Origin: Melampsora larici-populina 98AG31
Taxonomy: Eukaryota; Basidiomycota; Pucciniomycetes; Pucciniales; Melampsoraceae
Assembly (NCBI RefSeq): GCF_000204055.1
Contig: NW_006768856.1
Location: 72,050 to 136,049, forward strand
DNA length: 64,000 nt
Reading direction: 5' to 3'
Part shown: piece by piece, positions 21,510 to 32,190 of the stretch
Numbering within the stretch: the stretch's first letter is position 1
How the letters are laid out: each line of letters begins with the position of its first letter
Program-made: the position numbers and the translations under genes
Notes under the pieces: generated by a model
What the model saw: the letters and a program-made list of their open reading frames with translations, nothing else
What the model was told of the DNA's origin: nothing
Database searches by the model: none

Positions 21510-24500
21510 TCAGCTCATGTAATCATCGATATCCATCTCATCGTCACTATCATCTGTATCATCCATCAAGTACAACTCATTCAACCGCATCAAATCATCT
21601 ACATCATCTTCTTCATCGGCCAGCATCAAGTTCTGCTCAATAATTTCCAGTTCGTCAAGACCCGAAGCTTCAACACTTGTCGCATCGACAATTACTTCCC
21701 ACAACATCTTACCTCTCCTCACCAGTGCTTGCCAGCGCGCGAACAAGACTAAATTATCATCTTCTGAACACGTAGTGTACTGGAGTGTTGCTCGAAGTAG
21801 ACGCCCCATGTCAGAGTCCCAATCCATCCACTTGCGGCAATAACTCTGACGCAGGTTACGGTAGACAGTCCTCATCACCTCGACACTTGCTTCCCACACA
21901 TCTTTCGACACTCTTTGTCCAGGTTGAATGAGCTCAATCAGCTCTTTCCCACCATTATCACGATCCCAATCTATGTAGGCAAATGTGGTTAAATGTGAGT
22001 TCTTTACAATTGAAAATCAATTAGCAGGTGGATAGGTCACTCACCGCTATCCAATGAATTATGCAAGCTGTCTAGCTTGTTGTCAGTCTGAAGACTTGCC
22101 AAGACCATCTGCCGGACTTCACGCCCTATGCGGCGAAGCTCTTCGCAGCTGCTCCGGTACTTCAAATACGATTGGATTCCTTCAATGGTCCCTGGGTCAA
22201 CTGCCCACCTCTCCGATGGGTGAGATAGAGGTTCGACATTCCAAAAAATGTCCTCGAATGGTAAAGCTTTGCTCTCGTCTATTTTAGGGCATGTTAGATG
22301 ACTCAGTGGCCTGATTGCATTATACTTGGTCACTTGGAGCCGATACGACTCCCACTTCCTTTTGAACATCAACTGCTTTCGTGTCATCAGTTTTTTCAAA
22401 TTTTGTTGAATTTTTGTACCTGTCAAACATATGTATTAGTAGTTGGCAAGATAGTAGCTCGGATCAAGATGACTCACCTTGACCGTTTTTGTCCCATTGC
22501 TTTTGTGCAACTATAATTCCAACCTTGGCCTCGTATAACTTCATCTTTGCCAGCCGTACACGAATAAGAGCACGGGCCTTTGGATCTACACAGTTGTTTC
22601 TTGTTATCGATGAGGCTGAAGAGTTCATAGGAGTGTAAAAAAGATACTAACCAGTAGCTTGCTTGAGTTTTCGAAAGTCTTCACTACCTAGCTGTTTGAC
22701 AACATCCCCTATCGCACTTTCCATGGCCACTATCGAAGCTGGTAGAGTGATCGCCGCTTCCTTCTCAGCCTCAGTACGATTTCGTCTCTTTTTTTTGCGT
22801 AAGTTGTTGAGCTGGGAACTGAAAGTCCATCAGGTCAGTGAGTCTTGAGCCTTGGTAGGTATCTTACAAATTGGAAGCTCACAGAGCATCCCTCAATTTC
22901 TCCTCCAAGTCAAGCAAATTTATCAATTGTTCTTCTAAATTTTTCAGCGTCCCATTTGACATCGCATCCAACTGACATTTTTTCTGTCTTTCCCATTGAT
23001 TCGAAAAGTAATCGGTCGTGTACTCGGGATTCTGAGTTTGTAGTCTCTGTAAGACTACTTTAGCCTCTGCAAGAGTCTTCTCAGCAGTACTTAGTTTTGT
23101 AGATGCGGATTGAGCTATCAAAATTCAATGTAAGTCTCAGTCATTCAGATACTTTCAAACATTTCTACACAAAAAACACTTACCCGCGTTAATGGCCAAA
23201 ACTTCGTTTCGATGGGTGGTTTTCAAATTGATACCATCCATTCGATGTTGCTTTGTTGCATAACGGTTTGGACTGATCAACGGAGAAAGATAACTCCAAT
23301 TCCTTTCCAAGCCTTCGCCATCCAAAAGGCCCCACCCCTTGTTCAGTCTTGGATTGTAGAGAAGCTGACAAGACCATTCATGCACATATGCATGGAATGC
23401 ACTTGTTCCAAACTTAAGTCCATGCCTTTGACATTCGTCTTGGAATAATTTGTTCTAAAATCAAACACCGGTGAGTTGGTGAGTAATGAAAAGGAGCAAC
23501 ATATAAAAAATAACTCACCTTGTGAATACTTTTCTCCAAAGTACATCCTATATCATACAGAACACCCACTCTTTTTTTTGGCTTATCAGCTTCGTAGATC
23601 CGTTCAAAAAGTTGATCAATCATCGCAAGGACATAACACTGCCTACATATGTGGATAGATCATGAGTAAAACATTTATAACTATGATCAAAGCTTGAAGC
23701 TTACCGTTCACCTGTCTGGACCACATTCACGTAGGAAAGGATGTGATCGTGTCAACAAGCCATTCCAATAAGGCCTGTCTCATCACATCCTTTCCACGTT
23801 GCACCACCTCTGTGATCGGCAGCAGCAGTGTGCTGAGCACTACAGGGATCCTGAACAAAAGAATACATACTAAGTTAGAACAATTGAAAATGTATGGTTC
23901 CTGTGAATGTATAGCTTGATTTCTTTCTTGAAATGACATACTGATTTGATTGCATCCTTGTTCTTTTTAATTCCTCCTACCTCCCACTCAACAACCTTCT
24001 TCGGATCAATGAACAGAGAAGGTATAATGATTTCTTTCTCCTCGTATTCCTGGCTAGCAGCTTTGTGTCGGCGGTGTTGAAAATTACCGTCAACACACAC
24101 CACATAGTGAGGCGCATCCAGATCTTCACTATCGTTCTCATAATCTTGAAGGGGGCCAAAACATCTTGGGCAGTTCTTTGCCAACTGCTCGAGAGAAGTC
24201 AGTTTTAATGCCTTTATCGAAAGCTCGTCTTCCAGTCTCAGCATGTGTCTATAAGCGTCGATGGCCAAAGAAAAAGTTTGCCGCCACCGTCGAGGCTACA
24301 TTAAACACATCGACACATGTGTATCAGTCAGTAAGTAAGTGATTAAATTAAACAATGACATATTGGAATCACCTTATTCGAACCATTCAAACCCCTTGCT
24401 AGAATGAGTGCATTGAATGTGTCGAGAAACTCATCCAGAGCAAGGGAAAATCCTTGCGTACGAACGGTGCAGTACTTCCATAGTATATGATGAAAACGAA

Positions 24501-25238
24501 GAAGACGGATTGAATAGGCCGTTTGAGGGTGAATTGGAGACCCACCAATGTATCCCTGTCGGACTAAACGAACTTGATCGCATGTACACTTGCAAAAGGT
24601 GACCTGCTCCTGCTTTCGTTCTATGCGATCAAGAAATCACATTTGTAAGTCTACGATCAAATGAAATCAAACAAATCAAAGCAAGATGACAAACCCAGTA
24701 GGTCAACTATATCCACCGTTCGAGTGCGTATGTCTCCTTCTCCACATGAACACGTCACATTGCGATCTGAATTCCAAGATTGGTTGTTTCCCCATTGCGA
24801 GGTCTTTTGAGAACAGATCATATAGGTGAGGAACATTGGACCAAGAACTTTCGTCCAATTTCTGGCTGCCGATAGTTGCTTTTTCTTGTAGTAAGTACCA
24901 CGTATGTATTCTACAAAGGTAGACTCAGAATTTGGCGGAGCTTCTTCAGTAGTGTCAGAATTTGATAATAAATTAATATTATTCGTTTGCTCAAGAGGAT
25001 GATCGGTTTCTTCATCTGAGCTTCCTGTCGGATCGATCACTGGAGCTTCAATCGGGTGATGAACTTGTGGTCTTGCAGCGATAGCCTCTTCAATTTGACC
25101 TATCCGATTCTGAACCCAGCGTGACTCATTTGCCTGAAGTTCAGCGACAACTTGAGCTGAGCCTTCTGGTACCTCTGGCTTGCGTTTTTTCTTTTGAGGT
25201 CCAAGTGGGCATTGAATAGTACGGCCCTTTGATGGCAT
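21510..25238 (-). CDS. KDZ transposase
   Basis: DDE-type transposase of the Kyakuja-Dileera-Zisupton family, acting on the long TIRs around it. About ten exons. Exon 1 (from ATG 25238) is a Lys-rich leader followed by Gln/Glu-rich sequence, RNWTKVLGPMFLTYMICSQK and a CSCG cluster. The next exon (about 24600-24373) has CKCTCDQVRLVRQGYIGGSP, the cysteine cluster typical of KDZ proteins. Then CPRCFGP, VVCVDGNFQHRRH (first catalytic Asp, about 24085), GMACRHDHIL (about 23745), GVLYDIGC (second Asp, about 23551), and LNKGWGLLDGEGLERNWSYLSPLI (catalytic Glu, about 23318). A coiled-coil tail (AEKTLAEAKVVLQRLQ) and an acidic C-terminus ending DIDDYMS follow; TGA is at 21512-21510. I found no stop or frameshift in the exons, so it could be active. 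It is divergent from the partner gene at 27458. Confidence 0.9.
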
Positions 25239-26457
25239 TTTTGAAAAAATAAAACAAATATGAATACGCTGGCCAAAAGCAATAACCAATAGCTTTAGCT
25301 TGAGACCTCAATGGCTTTTTTATTTATTCATTTTATCCAAGGGGTACGTGTTCTACTTTCATTCTTCCCGATTAGTTATGACTGAATTGAGATGTTCGTT
25401 TTGGTACTGTCCGTTTTGGTACCTGTTCACCTGCGGTTTTCATTGTCTCAAAGAAACTATACCACGGTCATATTCATGACTTTGGCATGTTCATTGGAAT
25501 GAAGCGCTTTGTCAGACTGACCAGCATCATACCTACAATGGAAAACAGTTTGATTTCCTCCTTTACACATAGAAAACAATGGATCAGCAAGCAAAGAAAT
25601 ATGGATCAGTAAGCAGAGAAATATACGTGAGTGGTACATTAATATTGATGGCTTTTTCAATGGCTTTGTTGACGTAGGAAATCTTGATAAGTAAATTGTG
25701 ATAACACTTTATGGGTGTTATCATAAGAAGATGGTTCTAGGGGTAATCAGTGCCATATATATATCTTAATTGCAACAATCATTCATATGATATCTCTAAT
25801 TGAGAAAGGTCTTTGAATGACTCGTGCTTTGTAGAGAGTGAAACTCTTACAAGTTGTATGTGCACAAAAGATGCACAGCTCATCCAATATTGATCCAAAT
25901 TGAATAAAGTTCTTATGAGAATTGTTCAGATATAAATTTGAAGATGGTTTCATTTTGAAACTTTGGACAAAAAGCGTCATCATTGTTGTTTTTTTGCGGT
26001 AGAGGTCATTGAAGCCCCTTGTCCACAAACCTCAATAAAACCACAAAACCCCTGTTAATTCAGTGGTCATTGGTTAAGACGGGTTATCTGATATTCAAAG
26101 CTGTTTAGAATGTGCCATAAGTGCTCCTGACAAAAAATCTCCCTTCCTCCAACATGAGATCATTTGCTTGAATGGTGTCATGTTGTTATATTTGACGTTA
26201 AATCAACAAATATGTGCTTTTAAGAGCTCAAAATTTTGAGAAATTTCAAAGTCATTTCCAGGTTAAAGTTCAATAACAAACCCCCCCCCAAAAAAACATC
26301 AGGAATACACTGGAACAGCTCCCGAAGCCAAAAGACAAAAATTGGCTGAGATATAGTCTCAGCAAAATATGTGTTAAATTTCGAATTGCCCATAAGTGTG
26401 TCAAGATGGTGGTTTGTCAAAGAAAGCTATTATTAAATGGAAAATGAAATTATTTTT
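25239..26457. other. KDZ internal spacer, AT-rich, no gene
   Basis: This lies between the two divergent genes of the element. It contains scattered stretches resembling the tandem unit found at 26458-26870 (for example near 25940) but no ORF with recognisable features. It is presumed to hold the transposase promoter. Confidence 0.5.
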
Positions 26458-26870
26458 ACTACAACTTTTATTATCAAAGTTTGAATTTTGGACCAAAATT
26501 GAGCAAGATATGCGCACTTTGTAACATTTACAGCACCCCAGAACTACACAAACATCCCCTCATGACCCCCAAGACATCATTTTTTTCGGAATATTCACAA
26601 TAAGACTCTGAGTGGAATTCTTTTTAATACAACTTTCATTATCAAAGTTTTAATTTTAGACCAAAATTGAGCAAGATATGCGCACTTTGTAGCATTAACG
26701 GCACCCCAAAACCACACAAAATTCCATACAGGACTATCAATGAATGTTTTTTTTTCAAGAAAGGTGTTATTAGACCCTCATTGATTTTTGTTCCTGTACA
26801 ACTTTTGTTTTTGAAGCATTCAGTTTGTACCAAATTTGAGTGAGATATACACTTCAGGCTTTGCAGCTAA
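26458..26870. repeat. Diverged tandem repeat, ~167-bp period, three copies
   Basis: The phrase ACAACTTTTATTATCAAAGT..TTTGGACCAAAATTGAGCAAGATATGC recurs at about 26461, 26629 and 26797, with the third copy most diverged; the first two also share GCGCACTTTGTA.CATT and CACCCCA. It is located in the shared upstream region of the two KDZ-element genes. Confidence 0.75.
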
Positions 26871-26897
26871 AAGATGTGCATCGGAGAAATCCAGAGA

Positions 26898-26923
26898 TGT
26901 AGTCATGTGATCACGTGACTACA
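26898..26923. promoter_or_regulatory. 26-bp near-perfect palindrome with CACGTG core
   Basis: The half-site TGTAGTCA is mirrored by TGACTACA around GTGATCAC, with only one mismatched pair. It includes CACGTGAC, an E-box-like word. It lies about 530 bp upstream of the plus-strand gene of the KDZ element; a role as a protein-binding site is inferred. Confidence 0.5.
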
Positions 26924-27457
26924 TTTTAGGGTCTTTGTCAATACTTGACAGTTTGGATAAGGACCTGATTTTCCATCCGAAGGGCTGTACACACCCAGGC
27001 CTTCTGCTCACACGGTTTTCACAGCTTAAATAACGACACCAACAGCTCACACGATTGAACATCAAACTAGAACCTTTGATCTCACAAGTCACCAGTTCTC
27101 TCAGGTCCTCTCGTATCATTAAATTCCTGGCCAATTTATCAAGACGTACACCTGTATCAAACTTCGAGTCCAAAGTGCAAGTTTCTTCAAATTTTGTTGA
27201 GTACAACTCATCATCAACTTATTCTTTTATATCCCTCTTCTTTCGACCCTCACAATCATCTCAAAATAAACTCACTTACAATCACCATCTCATTTACACT
27301 GTTGATCTTTGGTTTTGGTTCTTCTAGGCCTTTGGATTCCTGAACGGCAATCATCAATCTTGAACAATTCAAATTCAACTCACATAATCATCAATAGCTC
27401 ATAGATAATCACTCTTGAATCATCGTTAATTCTTGTGTTTAGGACGCTATCAACACA

Positions 27458-29403
27458 ATGGTTCAAATAACTAGATCAGGAGCTCAACAACCGTCTCCAA
27501 CTAATCAGTCTTTGTCAAACATGTCAAAAGATGCCCGTCAGTCCACAACATCACAATCGAAAAAAAAATCAAACAAACGTCCGGCTCCAGCCAAATCGAC
27601 TAGAGACAAATCCAAGCGTATTCGAGCAGTCGTCGATCCGGAACCTATCAATACTCAGACAGCAACGATTGACACTGATGATGACAATATGGACGATGAT
27701 GATTACACCCCTTCGGACAGGCTTGATGATATCAATGACGACGATATCAATGACGAAATGGATGACCCTTTCTCTCTGCCTCCACCACTGCCTCCTCGCC
27801 CTGATCTTGAGCAAACTCAACCTTCCTCCGGGACGCTTCCCCCTCCCCCTCTACAAAATCCGAGAACAAATGTGTCCGACTCGGATTCTAGCTTACCCAC
27901 CATCTCCACTTACCAGCAAGTTGCCAAGCAATGGCCCCAAACTCGAATCTCAAATTACACTCGGGGTAAGAAGCTTGATAATGTGGTCCCTGAGAAAATT
28001 TTGGTCGAGATGCAAGCTATTCAAGAGCTCTATCATCATCACAAGAAAATGTTGGCAATGATGGGAAATATAAGTTTATATACTCTTAACAAAGCAATGT
28101 GAGTCACCCTCTTGACACACCACCTGTGAAGACGTCGATTTCTGATTTGACCTATTAATCAGTGGCGAGGTTGGAAGGAAACGAAAGCAGGATGGGTTGC
28201 ATTTATGGCTCAGTTATGGTATCGATGCTCTCAATTATAAAAGTAAGTGAACAACGGCTGTACAATTGGTATGTTGAACTGACATCATTACACTCCGTTG
28301 TTATAGTGCCACGTTCATCAGAGATTGGTGCACTCGGTCAGCGAAACAAAGACCTTTCAACAATGTGGAAGGCTTACCCGGTCGAGCGTCAGGAAGTTTT
28401 TCAGCCTCATATCTTCTACTATTTATCAGGCCTGCCTCAACCTCCACGAAAGTCTGACGACAAAGCTGATCATGATGAAGAAGAATTGATTCAAAGCTTA
28501 AGTCCTGAGGAAAGAAAAGAATTGCAGACTTTATATGATGAGATGGTATGTGTTGAAAAGGTCGCAACTGTTTATGCCAAAGTGGCTGCTGGGAATCCAA
28601 TAGGCAATTCGCTCCCTGAATTCAACCGAAAGTCGCTCAAATGTGTTAAACAGTTGCACGATCAAGTGAGTTATTTGTTTCATCTTATATTTTATTATCT
28701 ATCTATCAACTTCAATTTTCATTTCTGCGTGTAGATCCACAACGAGTCCAACAATATGTGGTTTGCATACTATTTTATTGCAGCTGCTACTCACGCAGCC
28801 TCCGATGGTAAATTGGCGGAGCCTGGATGGTGCAAGGAATACACCTCTCACAAGGAGATGGCCAACTACGTTGTAAACAAGGCCAACTTTCCAAGGATGT
28901 TTGCGACTCATGTGCAAGGCCTGGCGGTTACTGAAGTGGTTTCACAACAGAATGGAAAGGGTACTAAGGCTGCCACAAAGACAATCACACCTACCGATTG
29001 TGTCAAGGGAGAATTATCTGCTGGTTTGCGTCAGGAACTAAGTAAGTTCTCCTCTCACATCAATCAGCTGGATGTATTGTACTGATGAAAGATCAACAGA
29101 ATGATTACTTAATGCTAGTCCTGCTAAGGGATTTCCTTGTGGCCCAACCCTCACGATCTTCTAAAAAAAAGGTATCCTCGGTTCAGGATTGTTCAGCATC
29201 CTGGGTCAAAGCTTACGCCTGAAGTATTGAAGTTAGGCTTCAAGGGTATGAATAGCAAAAGAAATCTTTGGCTTGATGATTTGAACAATGGTAAATTTGA
29301 GCTACAGAAAATTCCCGATGAGCAGATTGACAAAAATAAGGACAGTGAAGATGATAGCGAAGAGGATAGCGAGGAAGAGTGGGGCGGATTGGGTGATTTT
29401 TAA
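27458..29403 (+). CDS. KDZ-element accessory protein (weakly HMG-box-like)
   Basis: The second gene of the KDZ transposon. The first exon (27458-28098) begins MVQITRSGAQQPSP, with Lys/Arg-rich then strongly acidic stretches (DTDDDNMDDDDYTPSD) and a Pro-rich run, as in nuclear proteins. Later exons contain SSEIGALGQRNKDLSTMWKA followed by ERQEVF, a spacing faintly like an HMG box, then SNNMWFAYYFIAAATHAASDG, a NKANFPRMFATHVQGLA segment, and a C-terminal block ending in Glu/Asp-rich sequence and GLGDF (stop 29401-29403). The junction near 28098/28162 is ambiguous: WRGWKETKAGWVAF in one frame looks authentic but does not fit the donor phase. Some fungal KDZ elements carry TET/JBP genes; I see no TET/JBP motif (no HxD iron site), so this is a different cargo or co-factor. 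Its role in transposition is inferred only from position. Confidence 0.7.
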
Positions 29404-30113
29404 ACAATTTTCAAATGCCAACTCTTATATTTTTTCTATTTCTCAAATTTGTCTGTTTTAGTTTTCTCACAAGATTGGCCTGGTGTTAAAGACTCGTATT
29501 GGATTCATAAAATATTGGCAAAAAACTCCTTTGGAGTCTTATCTTTGTTTTGAATCAAATGAAATGTGTTTTCAATATAAAATAGTTCTATTGATTGTAA
29601 TTTCATAAAATGAGTTAAGTTTTCTTTCATCTATCGATCGTATTTCAAAGTATTTGTTTCCTTTTTCATTTATGATTCTATATATTGATTGTATGTCAAA
29701 CGATTGGCTTCATTTTTTCATGTGATTCTATCACCCAAATTGTTTTTTTATATCAGTATCTATTTCAATTAAATATTGAGTGAATGTGAGATGCTTTAAA
29801 AATTAACACATATCTCTTCTCTCATGTGGCCCATGGGGACAGTATATGATACAAACACACCACCATGGACTAATTTGTATGATTCGACCCCTATCTGTCA
29901 CTTTTCATTGAAAATCTGATAAATTTTGAGTCTACGTAGCACAAATTGTTTTTATTGATCCTATAGGAAAAAAATGAAAAAAAGAGATCATGGTCTAAAG
30001 ATATAGAATTCCCATCGATCTAGATTTGTCTTAATTGATTCATTGGCCTCATCTTTGACAAATGATAGTTTTCTGATTAGTTGTTGGATCTTCGATAATG
30101 AGTTTGTTAAATC
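29404..30113. other. KDZ internal 3' spacer
   Basis: AT-rich sequence between the accessory gene stop and the right TIR. No gene seen. Confidence 0.55.
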
Positions 30114-30760
30114 TTGAATTACCAAACTTTGAATCCATCATCCGGAGTCTCAACTTGAGTTGGACTCTCGGATCATGGATTCAACGATTGGTTATTCAAG
30201 ATTGAGTTAAATTTGAGAGGTGGTGTCGAAAGAAATCTGATCGTCGTATCAGTGATGTGATGGTGGTAGTTTGGGTGATTTGAATTTACTTCAGTGACTT
30301 GTTGAGTGATTGACGTGTTGTAAACCAAGGATTCGAGATGGCGAGGAGTCAAGTTCTTGGAATTGAGATAGTTGGTGGTGAGTTCTTACGTTCGGCGATG
30401 ATTGGTTGATGTTGAGAAGATGATGTCGTCGATGAGCGTTGAGATTGAGGAGGGGTGAGTGTTGAGATGGGGTATGTAAACGAGGGACTTGGCGAAAAAA
30501 AACGTGCAGACGGGTCTGCAAGTGGGACTTGGCAAAAAAAAACTCCAGACGTGTCTGGAAGGCTCAGCAGTGAGGAGACTCCAGACACATCTGGAGTAGC
30601 AGGGTGAGACGTGTCTTGTGAGTGTGGGACTTGGCCAAAATGAGACCCCAAGACCTGTCTTGTGGGTCGTGGAGTCTTACAGGGGGAGCTCGGTGGGAAG
30701 CCGGGAGGAAAGACTCGATTTTCTTTGGGTAATTACCCAAGGGTCTAGTAGCCACAGGTG
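30114..30760. repeat. Right terminal inverted repeat of the KDZ element
   Basis: Complement of the left TIR, including the five quasi-palindromes (between about 30507 and 30665) and the inner hairpin (30116-30197). It ends ..GGGTCTAGTAGCCACAGGTG, so it retains four bases that the left end has lost. Confidence 0.93.
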
Positions 30761-30982
30761 AGAGCAACTCATATCACTGGTGATGGAGATCACTTCTGGC
30801 ATGAACATGTCAGCATTGGATGAAGCCAAAGTCTGTGCTTTCTTGACCTTTTGAACACTTAAATTTCCTCCTTCAACTGCTGAGTCAACACCATGTGCAT
30901 GCTTAGTTGCAAACAATTTGCAACAATCCTCTGCCAAGAGTTCTCTCTCCTTATGTGCCATACTGACCTCATTATTAGCCAT
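30761..30982 (-). pseudogene. 5' half of the ORF split by the KDZ element
   Basis: Minus-strand frame from ATG 30982 (MANNEVSMAHKERELL..) to the target duplication, 74 codons exactly. It joins the fragment at 20757-20452 in frame as ..SDMSCS/NQAVLTS... A frame also runs upstream of the ATG through RGSLQ, so earlier exons may exist. Family unknown. Confidence 0.75.
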
Positions 30983-31959
30983 TTGGAGAGAACCTCTGGT
31001 CTGGGTTGACCAATATACAAATCATATCCCTAAGAATTGGTCAGAGCTTGGATGATAGGGCTTGGTAAGTAAAAAATACAGTCAATTCAGAAAAACTTGT
31101 CACAAATTCCCAAACTTGCTTGAGTTTTGCAGGCAAAGTTGGTCAAGATTTTATGAATTGACTGTATGTTGAGATGATTTGCAGTTTCTTTGTGTTTGAC
31201 TGCTGCAATAAGCCTTCAGAGCTCAGCATTATCTTCCTTGGTCCCACTTCATCTTACTCCAGCCCTTGGCTGCTGCAAGCCAGGTCCACAATTGCATATA
31301 TATTGTGACTGAAGAACTCGGCTTTTTCATTAGCAGACAGCACATGAAGGTATTTGTGAGTCCCCTTCTTTGCCTGGTGTAGAAGATCTCCTAAAACAAT
31401 GACCTCCAGAAAATTAGCACATTGCTGGAATATGTTGCTGTTTTAGCCAGCGGTCCAGAAGGGGCTCAGTCCCTCCCAAGATCTCATGATGATTCACCTT
31501 AAGATTCAAGTCTGGATTATAGTACGAAGATAGTATTTTTTATCCACACTTTGTTTTTGAACCTCAATAACTCAGTCAATTTACATGGTAAGGTTAGTAG
31601 ACTATATATCCTCGGTAGGGAAATACAGGAGCAGTTCTGTTCAGATTTATGATGCCATATGAGATCACCTCAATTTTGGTGGCATCTCAATCACTTCTCA
31701 ATAAATGGGTGATATCCTTTTGAAATCCAATTCAAATCCAATTCAAAACATTCTCAAGTAGCCAGGATGCACTGGCCTCCCCCAAACAGCACCAGATATA
31801 GAACTTGGCAGAGTGGATACGGCTGAGATGATACATGTAGTCATCACCTCAAGGTGTTACCTGAGCAACTTTCCAGGGTATCAATTGCAGACTAGGCAGG
31901 TTGAAGTGAGTGGAGTGAGATACACTTTGCAAAAATTGGTTGGAAGGGTAACATCCAGG
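30983..31959. other. Repeat-rich spacer
   Basis: Apart from the 86-bp MITE listed separately, I find no gene with recognisable features. It may be the remainder of the unit that the KDZ element entered. Confidence 0.4.
31079..31164. mobile_element. 86-bp TA-flanked MITE
   Basis: Ends CAGTCAATTCA and TGAATTGACTG are perfect inverse copies, flanked by TA at 31077-31078 and 31165-31166. The interior phrase CTTGTCACAAATTC..GAGTTTTGC.GGCAAA is shared with a decayed copy at 43774. Pogo/mariner type by its ends. Confidence 0.85.
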
Positions 31960-32190
31960 CCAATACCGCAAGTGCTCCACAACTTATTGTGGTTGTGTTG
32001 CATTTTTGAGGACTGCAATGGCCTCACTATATATTGCAGGTTCAGCGCACCACAATCTGGGCTTGAAACCCCCCGGTCCTCAAAAACTGCACCAAAACAG
32101 TGGTTCACCCTGCTATATTGCGGATATAGCGGAGAAAATACAAGGTCTCTTTTTTGTGTGTTTTGTCTCCAAATCCTGTGCAATATTCCG
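31960..32190. repeat. Repeat family related to 62915-63480
   Basis: Shares an ordered series of words with the region near 62.9 kb: CAATACCGCAA..GCTCCAC, then a GTG.TTG.G..GCA.TTTTTG.GGAC stretch, CACTATATATTGC.G, and later CACCCTGCTATAT.GCGG. Several words form small hairpins. This is likely a non-coding DNA-transposon derivative. Confidence 0.55.

Larger units (their letters stand above)
20766..30760. mobile_element. KDZ (Kyakuja-Dileera-Zisupton) transposon, 9,995 bp, complete
   Basis: A complete element of the KDZ superfamily known from basidiomycetes. AGAGCAAC is duplicated at 20758-20765 and 30761-30768. The ends are long inverted repeats (roughly 20766-21385 and 30114-30760) beginning CA(CCTG)TGGCTACTAGACCC; the left copy lacks the four bases CCTG. 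Inside are a multi-exon KDZ transposase on the minus strand (21510-25238) and a second gene on the plus strand (27458-29403), transcribed away from a shared spacer of about 2.2 kb. Both TIRs carry a row of short palindromes and, at their inner edges, a long hairpin. The insertion interrupts an ORF that is restored exactly by excision. Confidence 0.93.

Noticed and set aside
27531..28061. Met-rich ORF at 27531-28061
   Set aside because: An out-of-frame shadow of the first exon of the KDZ accessory gene, produced by repeated GATGAT codons.
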